Source: Candidatus Thorarchaeota archaeon (lineage in GTDB: Archaea; Asgardarchaeota; Thorarchaeia; Thorarchaeales; Thorarchaeaceae). From it: a stretch of 16,469 nt of DNA. A model generated the notes under the pieces. It searched no databases. It had not been told where the DNA came from and saw only the letters and a list, made by a program, of their open reading frames with translations. Position 1 is the stretch's first letter, and the number at the start of each line of letters is the position of its first letter. The DNA lies in assembly GCA_030638785.1 (NCBI GenBank), contig DAOWDY010000215.1:1-16469 (forward strand). The letters run 5' to 3'. This document shows positions 1-5,429 of the stretch, one piece after another. The translations under genes and the position numbers were made by a program.

Positions 1-198
1 TAGGTCTTTGTCAGGGCGTATCTTCACAGCTTCCAAGAATTCCTCGAATGCTGGTCCAGAAAGAATGAATTGGGATAGTTTGAGGTCACCATCAAATTTG
101 AAGGTGAGGTCTCCTATGTGCCCAATCTTTTCACCATTTGAATCAAGAACGTCTGCTTTCTTCAATTGTCTACAGCAAATGGATTGTTTAATCTCCAT
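1..198 (-). CDS. PRC-barrel-like domain protein, 3' part cut by window edge
   Basis: The open frame starts at ATG 198 on the minus strand and runs off the left edge, giving 66 residues with no stop. The protein begins MEIKQSICCRQL, then KKADVLDSNGEKIGHIGDL and an alternating hydrophobic strand (FKFDGDLKLSQFIL). The pattern of V-x-D-x-x-G-x-x-I-G-x-I-x-D-L followed by a strand is that of PRC-barrel domains, small beta barrels found in ribosome maturation and archaeal accessory proteins. A GGTGTG ribosome binding site lies about 9 nt upstream. A palindromic TATA element near 238 sits about 40 nt upstream and is shared with the divergent nnrE. The C-terminal part is not visible, so the molecular role is unknown. 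The PRC assignment is from pattern only; the coding call is firm. Confidence 0.72.
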   Translation of the reverse strand, partial: MEIKQSICCRQLKKADVLDSNGEKIGHIGDLTFKFDGDLKLSQFILSGPAFEEFLEAVKIRPDKDL

Positions 199-234
199 AT
201 TCACACACCTTAACCATAGTTACTATCACTTACT

Positions 235-242
235 GTTATAAC
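235..242. promoter_or_regulatory. Palindromic TATA element between divergent genes
   Basis: GTTATAAC is a perfect 8-bp palindrome and the best TATA-like element in the 93-bp spacer. It lies 37-44 nt before the minus-strand start at 198 and 50-57 nt before the plus-strand start at 292. Transcription starting about 25 nt away on either side would leave short leaders of roughly 15 and 28 nt. Because the core is symmetric, it could serve both genes. Confidence 0.45.
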
Positions 243-291
243 TCTTGCAATTGGTCAATAAGTCTATGAGTTAGTAGGATAGTGGACTCTC

Positions 292-1083
292 ATGGCCTTA
301 CCAGGACTCACTAGAGAGCAGATGATTGAAGTCGACCGAATTATGATGGAGAATCTGAATATTCCTATTGAACTAATGATGGAGCATGCAGGTCTAGCCT
401 TAGCTCGACTTGCTTCTGATCTTACTGGCAACAAGACGAAGACAATTCATGTAGTAGTAGGATCGGGCAACAACGGAGGTGGGGGTCTAGTTGCGGCTCG
501 TCGCCTCAAAGCATGGAATCAAGATGTTATGGTCCTTATTCCACGAGGCATTGAATCTCTTCGACCAATTCCACGAAAACAGCTTGAACGCATTCTAGGG
601 ATGGGCATATCTGTATCAGAAAAACTACCTGATGCCCTTTCTAGCGATATTACTGTACTTGACGCATACCTAGGATACGGATATTCAGAGCGGCAGGATC
701 CCATTACCGATGATGTCTTTGAGTTTCTTTCAAATAACCAGTCGGTGGTATCGCTTGATGTTCCCTCTGGACTTGATTCGAACACTGGTCAATGTGTCAG
801 TGCTTTCAAACCACAAGCGACATTGACAATCGCTTTCCCAAAGGTCGGATTACTTTTTGCAGATAAATCACAAATTGGCGACCTCTACGTATGTGATATT
901 GGAGTTCCTATCAGCGTGTTTGAAACACAGCTAGGAATCAAGTGGTCCAACCTGTACAGTCTGGATGTTCTCAGTAATTTGTATTTGGAGTTCGAACTTT
1001 CCCAGATTGTGAAGGCAATACCTGTTTATCATGATGAAAAGAGAAAGATTGGCTGGGCTCCCAGACATTATCGAAATCAATAG
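292..1083 (+). CDS. nnrE: NAD(P)H-hydrate epimerase (YjeF N-terminal domain), stand-alone
   Basis: This enzyme interconverts the R and S epimers of damaged, hydrated NADH and NADPH so that a partner dehydratase can repair them. It is a cytosolic metabolite-repair enzyme. The YjeF_N signatures are all present: REQMIEVDR near residues 8-16, the loop GSGNNGGGG at 57-65, LDAYLGYG at 123-130, LDVPSGLD at 155-162, and AFPKVGLLF at 181-189. The protein has 263 residues, so only the epimerase half is here. The ADP/ATP-dependent dehydratase (NnrD) half, often fused in prokaryotes, is absent and not nearby. The roughly 35 residues after the core are unusual and end in a basic tail. No strong ribosome binding site is seen. 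The gene is divergent from the PRC-barrel-like gene. Confidence 0.9.
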   Translation: MALPGLTREQMIEVDRIMMENLNIPIELMMEHAGLALARLASDLTGNKTKTIHVVVGSGNNGGGGLVAARRLKAWNQDVMVLIPRGIESLRPIPRKQLERILGMGISVSEKLPDALSSDITVLDAYLGYGYSERQDPITDDVFEFLSNNQSVVSLDVPSGLDSNTGQCVSAFKPQATLTIAFPKVGLLFADKSQIGDLYVCDIGVPISVFETQLGIKWSNLYSLDVLSNLYLEFELSQIVKAIPVYHDEKRKIGWAPRHYRNQ

Positions 1084-1131
1084 AGAATCTTGCGAATTTG
1101 CTCGATTTCATACAAGCGGAGGGAAAACACC

Positions 1132-1138
1132 TTATATT
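1132..1138 (+). promoter_or_regulatory. TATA box for the 95-residue gene
   Basis: TTATATT is preceded by an A/G-rich stretch (GGGAAAACAC) that resembles an archaeal BRE. The ATG at 1160 lies about 25 nt from the box centre, where transcription would be expected to start. The mRNA is therefore probably leaderless, and no ribosome binding site precedes the ATG. Confidence 0.5.
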
Positions 1139-1159
1139 CGAAATTTCTTATATAGTGGT

Positions 1160-1447
1160 ATGAGTGACACTGTGAAACCCTTCGAGAAGATGGTTTCCAC
1201 CTTGGTGGATACCTATGGTATGTCACGCGAGGGTGCCGAAAAACTAGTTGTACAGAGTGCGGAATCAGTTTACACAGCCAATGAGCTATCCAAATACAAG
1301 AACATGGTTGAGAAACTTAAAGATACAAAGAGCCATGAAGAGGCGCGAGTAGAAGCCTGCAAGTTTGTCATCAACAGTAATCCGACCTGGAGTATGACAG
1401 CTGAGGATGCTCACAAATACCAGCTTTCAGGCGGGGCCTTAATGTAG
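1160..1447 (+). CDS. Small helical protein of unknown function, 95 residues
   Basis: I do not recognise a family. The frame is open back to 1031, overlapping the end of nnrE. I chose ATG 1160 because a good TATA box lies about 25 nt upstream and because the residues encoded before it (1031-1159) do not look like protein core. The product starts MSDTVKPFEKMVSTLVDTYG and is predicted mostly helical, with a charged middle (KYKNMVEKLKDTKSHEEARVEACK). There is a single Cys and no transmembrane segment. Residues 18-40 (DTYGMSREGAEKLVVQSAE) have a UBA-like or helical-hairpin flavour, but this is too weak to name. It is a cytosolic protein, apparently transcribed alone from a leaderless promoter. Confidence 0.6.
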   Translation: MSDTVKPFEKMVSTLVDTYGMSREGAEKLVVQSAESVYTANELSKYKNMVEKLKDTKSHEEARVEACKFVINSNPTWSMTAEDAHKYQLSGGALM

Positions 1448-1523
1448 AGTGAATCATGAAGACTTAGAAGATGAGTAAAATCCTTGTCCAGAAGCGTCAC
1501 CTTTTTCAACAGAGTGTGCAGCG

Positions 1524-1546
1524 CCCCGTCACTCACAAAAACGGGG
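1524..1546 (+). promoter_or_regulatory. Hairpin overlapping the ribosome binding site of the carbonic-anhydrase-like gene
   Basis: CCCCGT (1524-1529) pairs perfectly with ACGGGG (1541-1546) across an 11-nt A/C-rich loop. The GGGG at 1543-1546 is the only ribosome binding site for ATG 1554. In RNA, the 6-bp stem with five G-C pairs would therefore hide the ribosome binding site. Whether it regulates translation is inference. Confidence 0.45.
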
Positions 1547-1553
1547 AAAAAGC

Positions 1554-2576
1554 ATGATAGAAGAAATCTCAGAGTTATCAATGAAGTCTGCTGAAGATTG
1601 TAAGAAAAACCCCGAAACTGCAGAGCGAATGCTTGCGGCAGAGAAAGGGCAAGCTCCTAGATTTCTAATCATTTCTCCCATTCACCGAAGTTCCCAAGAC
1701 CTTCAGCTCTTGCGCTTTGGTCAGGGTGATGCATTTCATGCCACCCGAGTAAGTGGTTTCCCCTTATTACCTCCTGACTCCTCGCCTCATCTATTTGCTG
1801 GCCCTGCAGCATTTAATCGCCAGTTCCCTGAAAAAACTGGAGTGATTCTAACATTTGATATTGATGAACCTCAAGGTGTCATACGAACTTCAATTGAGAG
1901 TGTATCACAACATCCAGACATTGATGACATACCCATCATCGTGTTTCGCGTGGATTACGAAACCGGAAGAGCTAGAGTTGTACCTCATAAATTTGGAAGA
2001 ACATATGAAATCGAGAATTACATACTTAAGCGATTATCCCGACCTGATGTGCTTGATAATGATACTCTAATGATTATTTGCTCCGACTCAAGAGTCATTC
2101 CCCCTATTACTCCTAATGGACTCCCAATGGCAATCCAAACCCTAGGTGCTCATGTGCCAGCATTTGATGCCACTCTTGAAGAAACCCAACAACTTAACGA
2201 ATTCTTCAAGGAATGGCTCTCAAACGAAACACATGAACGTAGGATAATTGCAGTTGTTCATGGCAACTTTGAAGGCGATGGGCATCCATGCGGAGCAGGG
2301 GATTTTTCCCTGCATCCCGAGGACGTTCATGGGAAATATCTGGAGTCGGTTATTGAAGATCTCAAACACGACGCAGAGCAATACGAAACAAAACCTGCTG
2401 AAACACCTGAAGAACGAGTTATTGCGATAGGGACTGCTACGCTTACGAATATCAAGTCATACCCTGCAGTTCGAGATGCTATAGATAGAGGTGCAGCACA
2501 TGATGAATTCTTGAAAATTCTGAAGATGGATACAGTGACTAATGTTGTATCACCATATGAAATAGAACCACTATAG
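1554..2576 (+). CDS. Divergent beta-carbonic-anhydrase-like protein, 340 residues
   Basis: The second half resembles a beta-class carbonic anhydrase, a zinc enzyme that hydrates CO2. ICSDSRV at 175-181 carries the zinc-ligand Cys176 and the Asp178-Arg180 dyad. AIQTLGAHVP at 193-202 aligns with the family's VVRNAGNIVP-type strand. IIAVVHG at 231-237 then GHPCGAG at 243-249 take the place of the HxxC motif. His236 lies 60 residues after Cys176, near the usual distance, but the second Cys (Cys246) comes ten residues after His236 instead of three. His244-x-Cys246 is another possible ligand pair. The first 170 residues are an additional region I cannot name (RFLIISPIHRSSQDLQLLRF, then alternating strands and helices). 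Activity is therefore uncertain, and another zinc-dependent role is possible. The start is supported by GGGGA 7 nt upstream. The stop lies inside CTATAG, which also ends the opposing gene. Confidence 0.6.
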   Translation: MIEEISELSMKSAEDCKKNPETAERMLAAEKGQAPRFLIISPIHRSSQDLQLLRFGQGDAFHATRVSGFPLLPPDSSPHLFAGPAAFNRQFPEKTGVILTFDIDEPQGVIRTSIESVSQHPDIDDIPIIVFRVDYETGRARVVPHKFGRTYEIENYILKRLSRPDVLDNDTLMIICSDSRVIPPITPNGLPMAIQTLGAHVPAFDATLEETQQLNEFFKEWLSNETHERRIIAVVHGNFEGDGHPCGAGDFSLHPEDVHGKYLESVIEDLKHDAEQYETKPAETPEERVIAIGTATLTNIKSYPAVRDAIDRGAAHDEFLKILKMDTVTNVVSPYEIEPL

Positions 2577-3254
2577 CTTTGTCTGCTCCATTCGATAGTC
2601 CAAGACACCTTCAATTGACGATATCAAATCTTGGAAGTTGGATAATTCAAGTAGAAACGAATTCAGTTTGAAAACTGGAACTACTGGAACTCCTTCATAC
2701 AACTCCACATCTTCAATAAGCCATGTTACCATGACAGGTGTCAAAGTGTATTGACGGGGTTTTAAGCTTGTAATCTTCTTGGATAGCCTCTCCAGTTGAC
2801 CTGCAAGACGCTCAGTGCGTATCACCTGTTTTTTCACCGCTTCAATCAATGCTGTTGTCTTACCTGCTCGTACTCCCCACATCTTAGCATCTATTACCAA
2901 GATTGAGTTTCCTTTTACACCAATAACATCAATCTCCATTCCTTCTTCCAGTTTATTCCCTCTTCTTCGGAAACTTTCAGTACAGTCAAAGTTGTTTTCA
3001 GTGAGAATTTGTGCAACTAATCCTTCGAAGTCTTTCCAGGTCATATTACTAACAACAGATTCTGGTTCTACACCAACTGAGATTGCCTTGAGAGCCACAT
3101 CGATTCGTTCGCTCCTTGAAAGGGTCCACATACCACCTGAATCTGCCAATATACCCAGTTCATCAAGTACCCTGGTCATAAGATCAGATGTAGAATGTAT
3201 TGGAGAGTCATCCTTTGAGTGCTTGAGTATCGATACAAGTATTTGAGGAATCAT
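2571..3254 (-). CDS. PD-(D/E)XK nuclease-like protein with N-terminal helical domain
   Basis: The protein is about 227 residues from ATG 3254; a TTG three codons earlier (3263) is an alternative start. Numbered from that TTG, the first 70 residues look like a small winged-helix-type domain. A restriction-endonuclease-like core follows: DFEGLVAQIL at 78-87 (the Glu of the first helix), EIDVIG at 110-115 and VIDAKMW at 123-129. These give Glu80, Asp112 and Asp125-x-Lys127, the classical metal-binding and catalytic set of Mrr, Holliday-junction-resolvase and RecB-type nucleases. The segment after Lys127 (EAVKKQVIRTERLAGQLERL) is a typical following helix. It probably cuts or binds DNA in the cytoplasm. 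No methylase or helicase is adjacent, so a restriction system is not suggested; repair is as likely. It is divergent from the 164-residue gene. Confidence 0.7.
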   Translation of the reverse strand: MIPQILVSILKHSKDDSPIHSTSDLMTRVLDELGILADSGGMWTLSRSERIDVALKAISVGVEPESVVSNMTWKDFEGLVAQILTENNFDCTESFRRRGNKLEEGMEIDVIGVKGNSILVIDAKMWGVRAGKTTALIEAVKKQVIRTERLAGQLERLSKKITSLKPRQYTLTPVMVTWLIEDVELYEGVPVVPVFKLNSFLLELSNFQDLISSIEGVLDYRMEQTKL

Positions 3255-3288
3255 TTCGGTCAAGTCATGTATTCAGAGATGCCGCTAC

Positions 3289-3295
3289 TTTATAA
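3289..3295. promoter_or_regulatory. TATA element between divergent genes
   Basis: TTTATAA contains the palindrome TTATAA at 3290-3295. It is the only TATA-like element in the spacer and sits about 36 nt from both the minus start (3254) and the plus start (3331). On the plus strand it is followed by AAGGTGG at 3318-3324, a strong ribosome binding site. The symmetric position suggests one element serving both genes. Confidence 0.5.
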
Positions 3296-3330
3296 CATCC
3301 GTTGCTGACCATGCTGTAAGGTGGTTATGA

Positions 3331-3825
3331 ATGTCAGAAACTGCCGAGGGTTGGCGTCGAGTTCTAGCTGCTTTTGACCAATGGATCACCTACGAAAGTA
3401 CTGAGTTCATGCCATGGACCGGTTACTTCTCCATGGAAGGTCTAAGAGGTTTGACTAGTTCTGAAACAATTGGTTGGATGAACAGCATGATCTCTGAGAT
3501 TATACCAGGTCGCGTTGACAAATGTAGAGACGCAGGAGTTGCTCTAGAGGACTTTCTACCATTCATGCCGAATCCCGAAACCCAAGAAACTGTCCGTTCA
3601 ATGTTGGATCTCAACTCACGACTTCAGGATGCTATTCTTGCAATGAGTGATATTATGAGCAACATGTTGGATGATTATCGAAGTGGAGGACTTGACGAGA
3701 TTGTAGGGTCTTTAGAAGCGATTGCTACAACTGAAGAGGACATACGTCATCATATGAGTCTCTACTCCAAAGGATTTACCAAGCTTCAAAGTCTTGGTCT
3801 TACGATCCCTGATGACTTCCTTTGA
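3331..3825 (+). CDS. Helical protein of unknown function, 164 residues
   Basis: I do not recognise this family. The start is well set by AAGGTGG 6 nt upstream of the ATG. The product begins MSETAEGWRRVLAAFDQW. It is rich in Met and Trp early on (FMPWTGYFSM, GWMNSMISEI), then has two or three long amphipathic helices (ETVRSMLDLNSRLQDAILAM at 85-104, then SLEAIATTEEDIRHHM). There is a single Cys and no signal peptide or membrane segment. The overall look is a cytosolic helical bundle. It is divergent from the nuclease-like gene and lies 80 bp before the winged-helix gene on the same strand. There is no evidence for a specific function. Confidence 0.6.
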   Translation: MSETAEGWRRVLAAFDQWITYESTEFMPWTGYFSMEGLRGLTSSETIGWMNSMISEIIPGRVDKCRDAGVALEDFLPFMPNPETQETVRSMLDLNSRLQDAILAMSDIMSNMLDDYRSGGLDEIVGSLEAIATTEEDIRHHMSLYSKGFTKLQSLGLTIPDDFL

Positions 3826-3890
3826 AACGCTTCGTTCTAACAAAAACTTAAGTGTGAATATCTGTTTCATCGATTTGACCCTTGATAAAA

Positions 3891-3896
3891 GAGGTG
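3891..3896 (+). promoter_or_regulatory. Strong ribosome binding site that defines the true start at 3906
   Basis: GAGGTG lies 9 nt before ATG 3906. The downstream winged-helix frame has only a GTG at 3970 with no ribosome binding site. This argues that translation of the winged-helix gene was meant to begin at 3906, in the neighbouring frame. Confidence 0.55.
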
Positions 3897-3905
3897 AAAA
3901 ACAAA

Positions 3906-3938
3906 ATGGGTGTAAAAACAAATACATCAGACACCCAT
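3906..3938. repeat. Inverted repeat beginning at the start codon of the winged-helix gene
   Basis: ATGGGTGT (3906-3913) and ACACCCAT (3931-3938) are perfect 8-bp inverted copies separated by 17 nt. The left arm includes the start codon. It could be an operator for the encoded DNA-binding protein, or an RNA stem that hides the start. Confidence 0.4.
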
Positions 3939-4013
3939 CGATGTCAAGTCCGGGTCAACCGTCCAACAGGTGAGTACGAAATCACCGTGCAAGGTGAATG
4001 TGTTCTCCGGTAG
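3906..4013 (+). pseudogene. 5' part of the winged-helix gene, separated by a frameshift
   Basis: This frame has a good ribosome binding site (GAGGTG, 9-nt spacing) and encodes 35 residues ending at TAG 4011-4013. The product includes RCQVRVNRPTGEYEITVQ and then GECVLR, which looks like a real strand-turn-strand segment with two Cys. The downstream winged-helix frame (offset by +1) is also open across most of this stretch. Read there, however, it gives the poorly protein-like QTPIDVKSGSTVQQVSTK. Skipping one base near 4010-4013 would join GECVLR directly to the CPMC-containing segment. The break could be a real mutation, an assembly error or recoding. Confidence 0.5.
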
Positions 4014-4383
4014 GCCCGATACCTGCCCGATGTGTGAACGAGTTCCCGATGGACCTTCTTTTGAAAGTCTTGCATCAGCGTTTTTGACGCTAGCAGAAAC
4101 TAGGTTGAGTCCTACACAAAAGACAGTACTGCAGGTTAGTGTTAACTCTCTACAATACAGAGAACTAACATTGACTGCATTAGCTGATTTGGTTTCTCGG
4201 AAAACAAGTGTTCCATATAGTACAGTAAAATGGAATCTTCGATCTCTAGTGGATCTGGGTTTCCTCGTTGGTGGCAACGCTATCAATAGAGGTGAACCTG
4301 CAAGATTCACAAAGGAAGCCGCAATGGTAGTGAACCACTTGAATGAAATTGAAACAAAACGAGTTGAGATGGGCTTCTTCTGA
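3970..4383 (+). CDS. Winged helix-turn-helix DNA-binding protein, probably 5'-frameshifted
   Basis: As an open frame it starts at GTG 3970 and has 137 residues. It holds a Cys pair (DTCPMCERV, residues 18-25), then a helical stretch (SFESLASAFLTLAETRLSP). A winged-helix domain follows at about 47-118: SPTQKTVLQVSVNSL, ELTLTALADLV, the recognition-helix-like VPYSTVKWNLRSLVDLGFL, and a wing around GGNAINRGEPARF. It is probably a small transcription factor. The GTG lacks a ribosome binding site, and the likely original start is ATG 3906 in the adjacent frame. In the joined product the extra Cys residues (C13 and C32 of the upstream piece) plus CPMC could form a zinc site ahead of the winged helix. 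The winged-helix call is solid; its targets are unknown. Confidence 0.68.
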   Translation: MSTKSPCKVNVFSGRPDTCPMCERVPDGPSFESLASAFLTLAETRLSPTQKTVLQVSVNSLQYRELTLTALADLVSRKTSVPYSTVKWNLRSLVDLGFLVGGNAINRGEPARFTKEAAMVVNHLNEIETKRVEMGFF

Positions 4384-4421
4384 AGTCCTTCTCTGTTTCG
4401 ATTGAGGTGAGTGACAGAAGA

Positions 4422-4438
4422 AAGGGGTGCTGCCCCTT
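4422..4438. terminator. Hairpin between convergent genes
   Basis: AAGGGG (4422-4427) and CCCCTT (4433-4438) form a perfect 6-bp stem with a 5-nt loop, in the 88-bp gap between two convergent genes. No T tract follows on either strand. It is a possible bidirectional transcript end or RNA-stabilising stem rather than a clear terminator. Confidence 0.35.
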
Positions 4439-4471
4439 GCTCTACAAATGGCATTGATTTACCCATCTGTG

Positions 4472-5158
4472 TCATCGCATCTTCTTGTCAAACAGGTCCC
4501 ATGCAGTCTGCGTGAGACCACTCACCTCTCCGAGACCTACAGCCGATGCTATAGTCACATCCACCTTGGCTTTCTCACCAGGTTGGATATCACCTAGATT
4601 CCATTGTAGTCCGACCACGATGTCTCGTGGTCCCATCTCGAGGTTTCTTTTCAGGTCGCGATGCGTTTCATCAACCTTCAACTTGACAGGGCTCGATATA
4701 TCCCACGAATCAGGAAGAGGTCGTGAAGCCAATTGCACGTGCAGGTTTTCTTTATCCCAGACTGTCATGTGACCTGTCTTTGGGTCGTACCTACCCATGT
4801 CATCTTTGTAGCTTTGTGGACCATTGATATCAAAGTCCATCAGGAGATACACCCGAAGGTCTCTGATTACCTGATCAGTGGTGTTCTTTACGGAGTGGCA
4901 CCAGAGAAGGATTGGTTTGTTCCGACTCCAGAGAGTATCCTCCAACTCTATGAGCGGCGTATACCCTTTGTCATGGAAGCTTGCTCTCACCTTTGCTGAG
5001 CCCTCTCCAGATTCCGCCTCAATTTTCATCTTATTCGTCGGTTCATTTGAACAGATGACATGAGACTGTCCTTCATGAACGAGTGTCGCCCAAAATCCCG
5101 CCATGTAGTTTGACGGATTCATGAGTAGCATTCGATCATAGCCCGTTTGGTCAATCAA
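4472..5158 (-). CDS. Conserved-looking beta-rich protein of unknown function, likely 5'-interrupted
   Basis: The frame downstream of the last in-frame stop begins at TTG 5158 (228 residues); an ATG lies ten codons in. The protein is beta-rich. Segments such as PLIELEDTLWSRNKPILLW, RDLRVYLLMDFDINGP, GHMTVWDKENLHVQLA and LQWNLGDIQPGEKAKVDVTI resemble a large beta-sandwich, with a W-N-L-G-D-x-x-P-G-E edge seen in carbohydrate-active or supersandwich folds. I cannot name a family. There is no signal peptide or membrane segment. Upstream, the same frame continues through TGA 5198-5200 to ATG 5272, which has the better promoter position. The gene as written may therefore lack its first 38 codons, or be broken. 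It is convergent with the winged-helix gene. Confidence 0.62.
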   Translation of the reverse strand: MIDQTGYDRMLLMNPSNYMAGFWATLVHEGQSHVICSNEPTNKMKIEAESGEGSAKVRASFHDKGYTPLIELEDTLWSRNKPILLWCHSVKNTTDQVIRDLRVYLLMDFDINGPQSYKDDMGRYDPKTGHMTVWDKENLHVQLASRPLPDSWDISSPVKLKVDETHRDLKRNLEMGPRDIVVGLQWNLGDIQPGEKAKVDVTIASAVGLGEVSGLTQTAWDLFDKKMR

Positions 5159-5197
5159 GCTGAGTCTCTTGATGAAGAAACCATTGCGACCTGACCC

Positions 5198-5272
5198 TCA
5201 AGATGCACACTCAAGGGAGTAGGCAGCATCGAGTCTCGGACATCGTTTTCCGGTGTCTAAGATTTCAGACAT
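5198..5272 (-). pseudogene. In-frame upstream extension ending in TGA
   Basis: On the minus strand, ATG 5272 opens a 24-codon frame (MSEILDTGKRCPRL, then DAAYSLECAS) that stops at TGA 5200-5198. After 13 more sense codons the same frame enters the 228-residue gene. A TATA-like TTTATATC (5323-5316, minus strand) lies about 47 nt before this ATG, and GGTG lies just before it. These signals fit initiation here better than at 5158. Possible explanations are a nonsense change from CGA, a sequencing error, or recoding. Confidence 0.45.
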
Positions 5273-5315
5273 GATGCACCACTTATCCTATGCACATTAT
5301 TTTGCCATGAGATGC

Positions 5316-5323
5316 GATATAAA
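5316..5323 (-). promoter_or_regulatory. TATA element for the minus-strand 228-residue gene
   Basis: Read on the minus strand this is TTTATATC. Transcription starting about 25 nt downstream (near 5294) would leave a roughly 22-nt leader before ATG 5272. It is over 150 nt from TTG 5158, so it supports the upstream start. Confidence 0.4.
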
Positions 5324-5381
5324 CACTCGTCTTGAGGGTGGAGAATTCAAGGATAGTTCAGTGTATCTCCTTTAGTAAGGT

Positions 5382-5388
5382 CTATAAA
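5382..5388 (+). promoter_or_regulatory. TATA box for the 412-residue coiled-coil gene
   Basis: CTATAAA is centred about 45 nt before ATG 5430. Transcription would start near 5410, with a leader carrying AGGTG (5415-5419) as ribosome binding site. This is the best promoter in the 5273-5429 spacer and probably drives at least the 412-residue gene and DTD2. Confidence 0.55.
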
Positions 5389-5429
5389 GTGGACTAAGAG
5401 AAACGCAATCGATTAGGTGTGCCGCTCTA

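Noticed and set aside
8..241. Plus-strand frame of 77 residues at the left edge
   Set aside because: It lies antisense to the clear PRC-barrel-like gene (1-198, minus), and its translation has no protein character.
1031..1159. N-terminal extension of the 95-residue gene overlapping nnrE
   Set aside because: The TATA box at 1132-1138 lies inside the extension and points to ATG 1160; the extension lacks a ribosome binding site.
2815..3246. Plus-strand frame of 143 residues
   Set aside because: It is antisense to the nuclease-like gene, which has intact catalytic motifs. The Ser/Ile-rich translation is a shadow.
3927..4475. Minus-strand frame of 182 residues
   Set aside because: It is antisense to the winged-helix gene. 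No ribosome binding site, and the plus-strand frame holds the recognisable domain.
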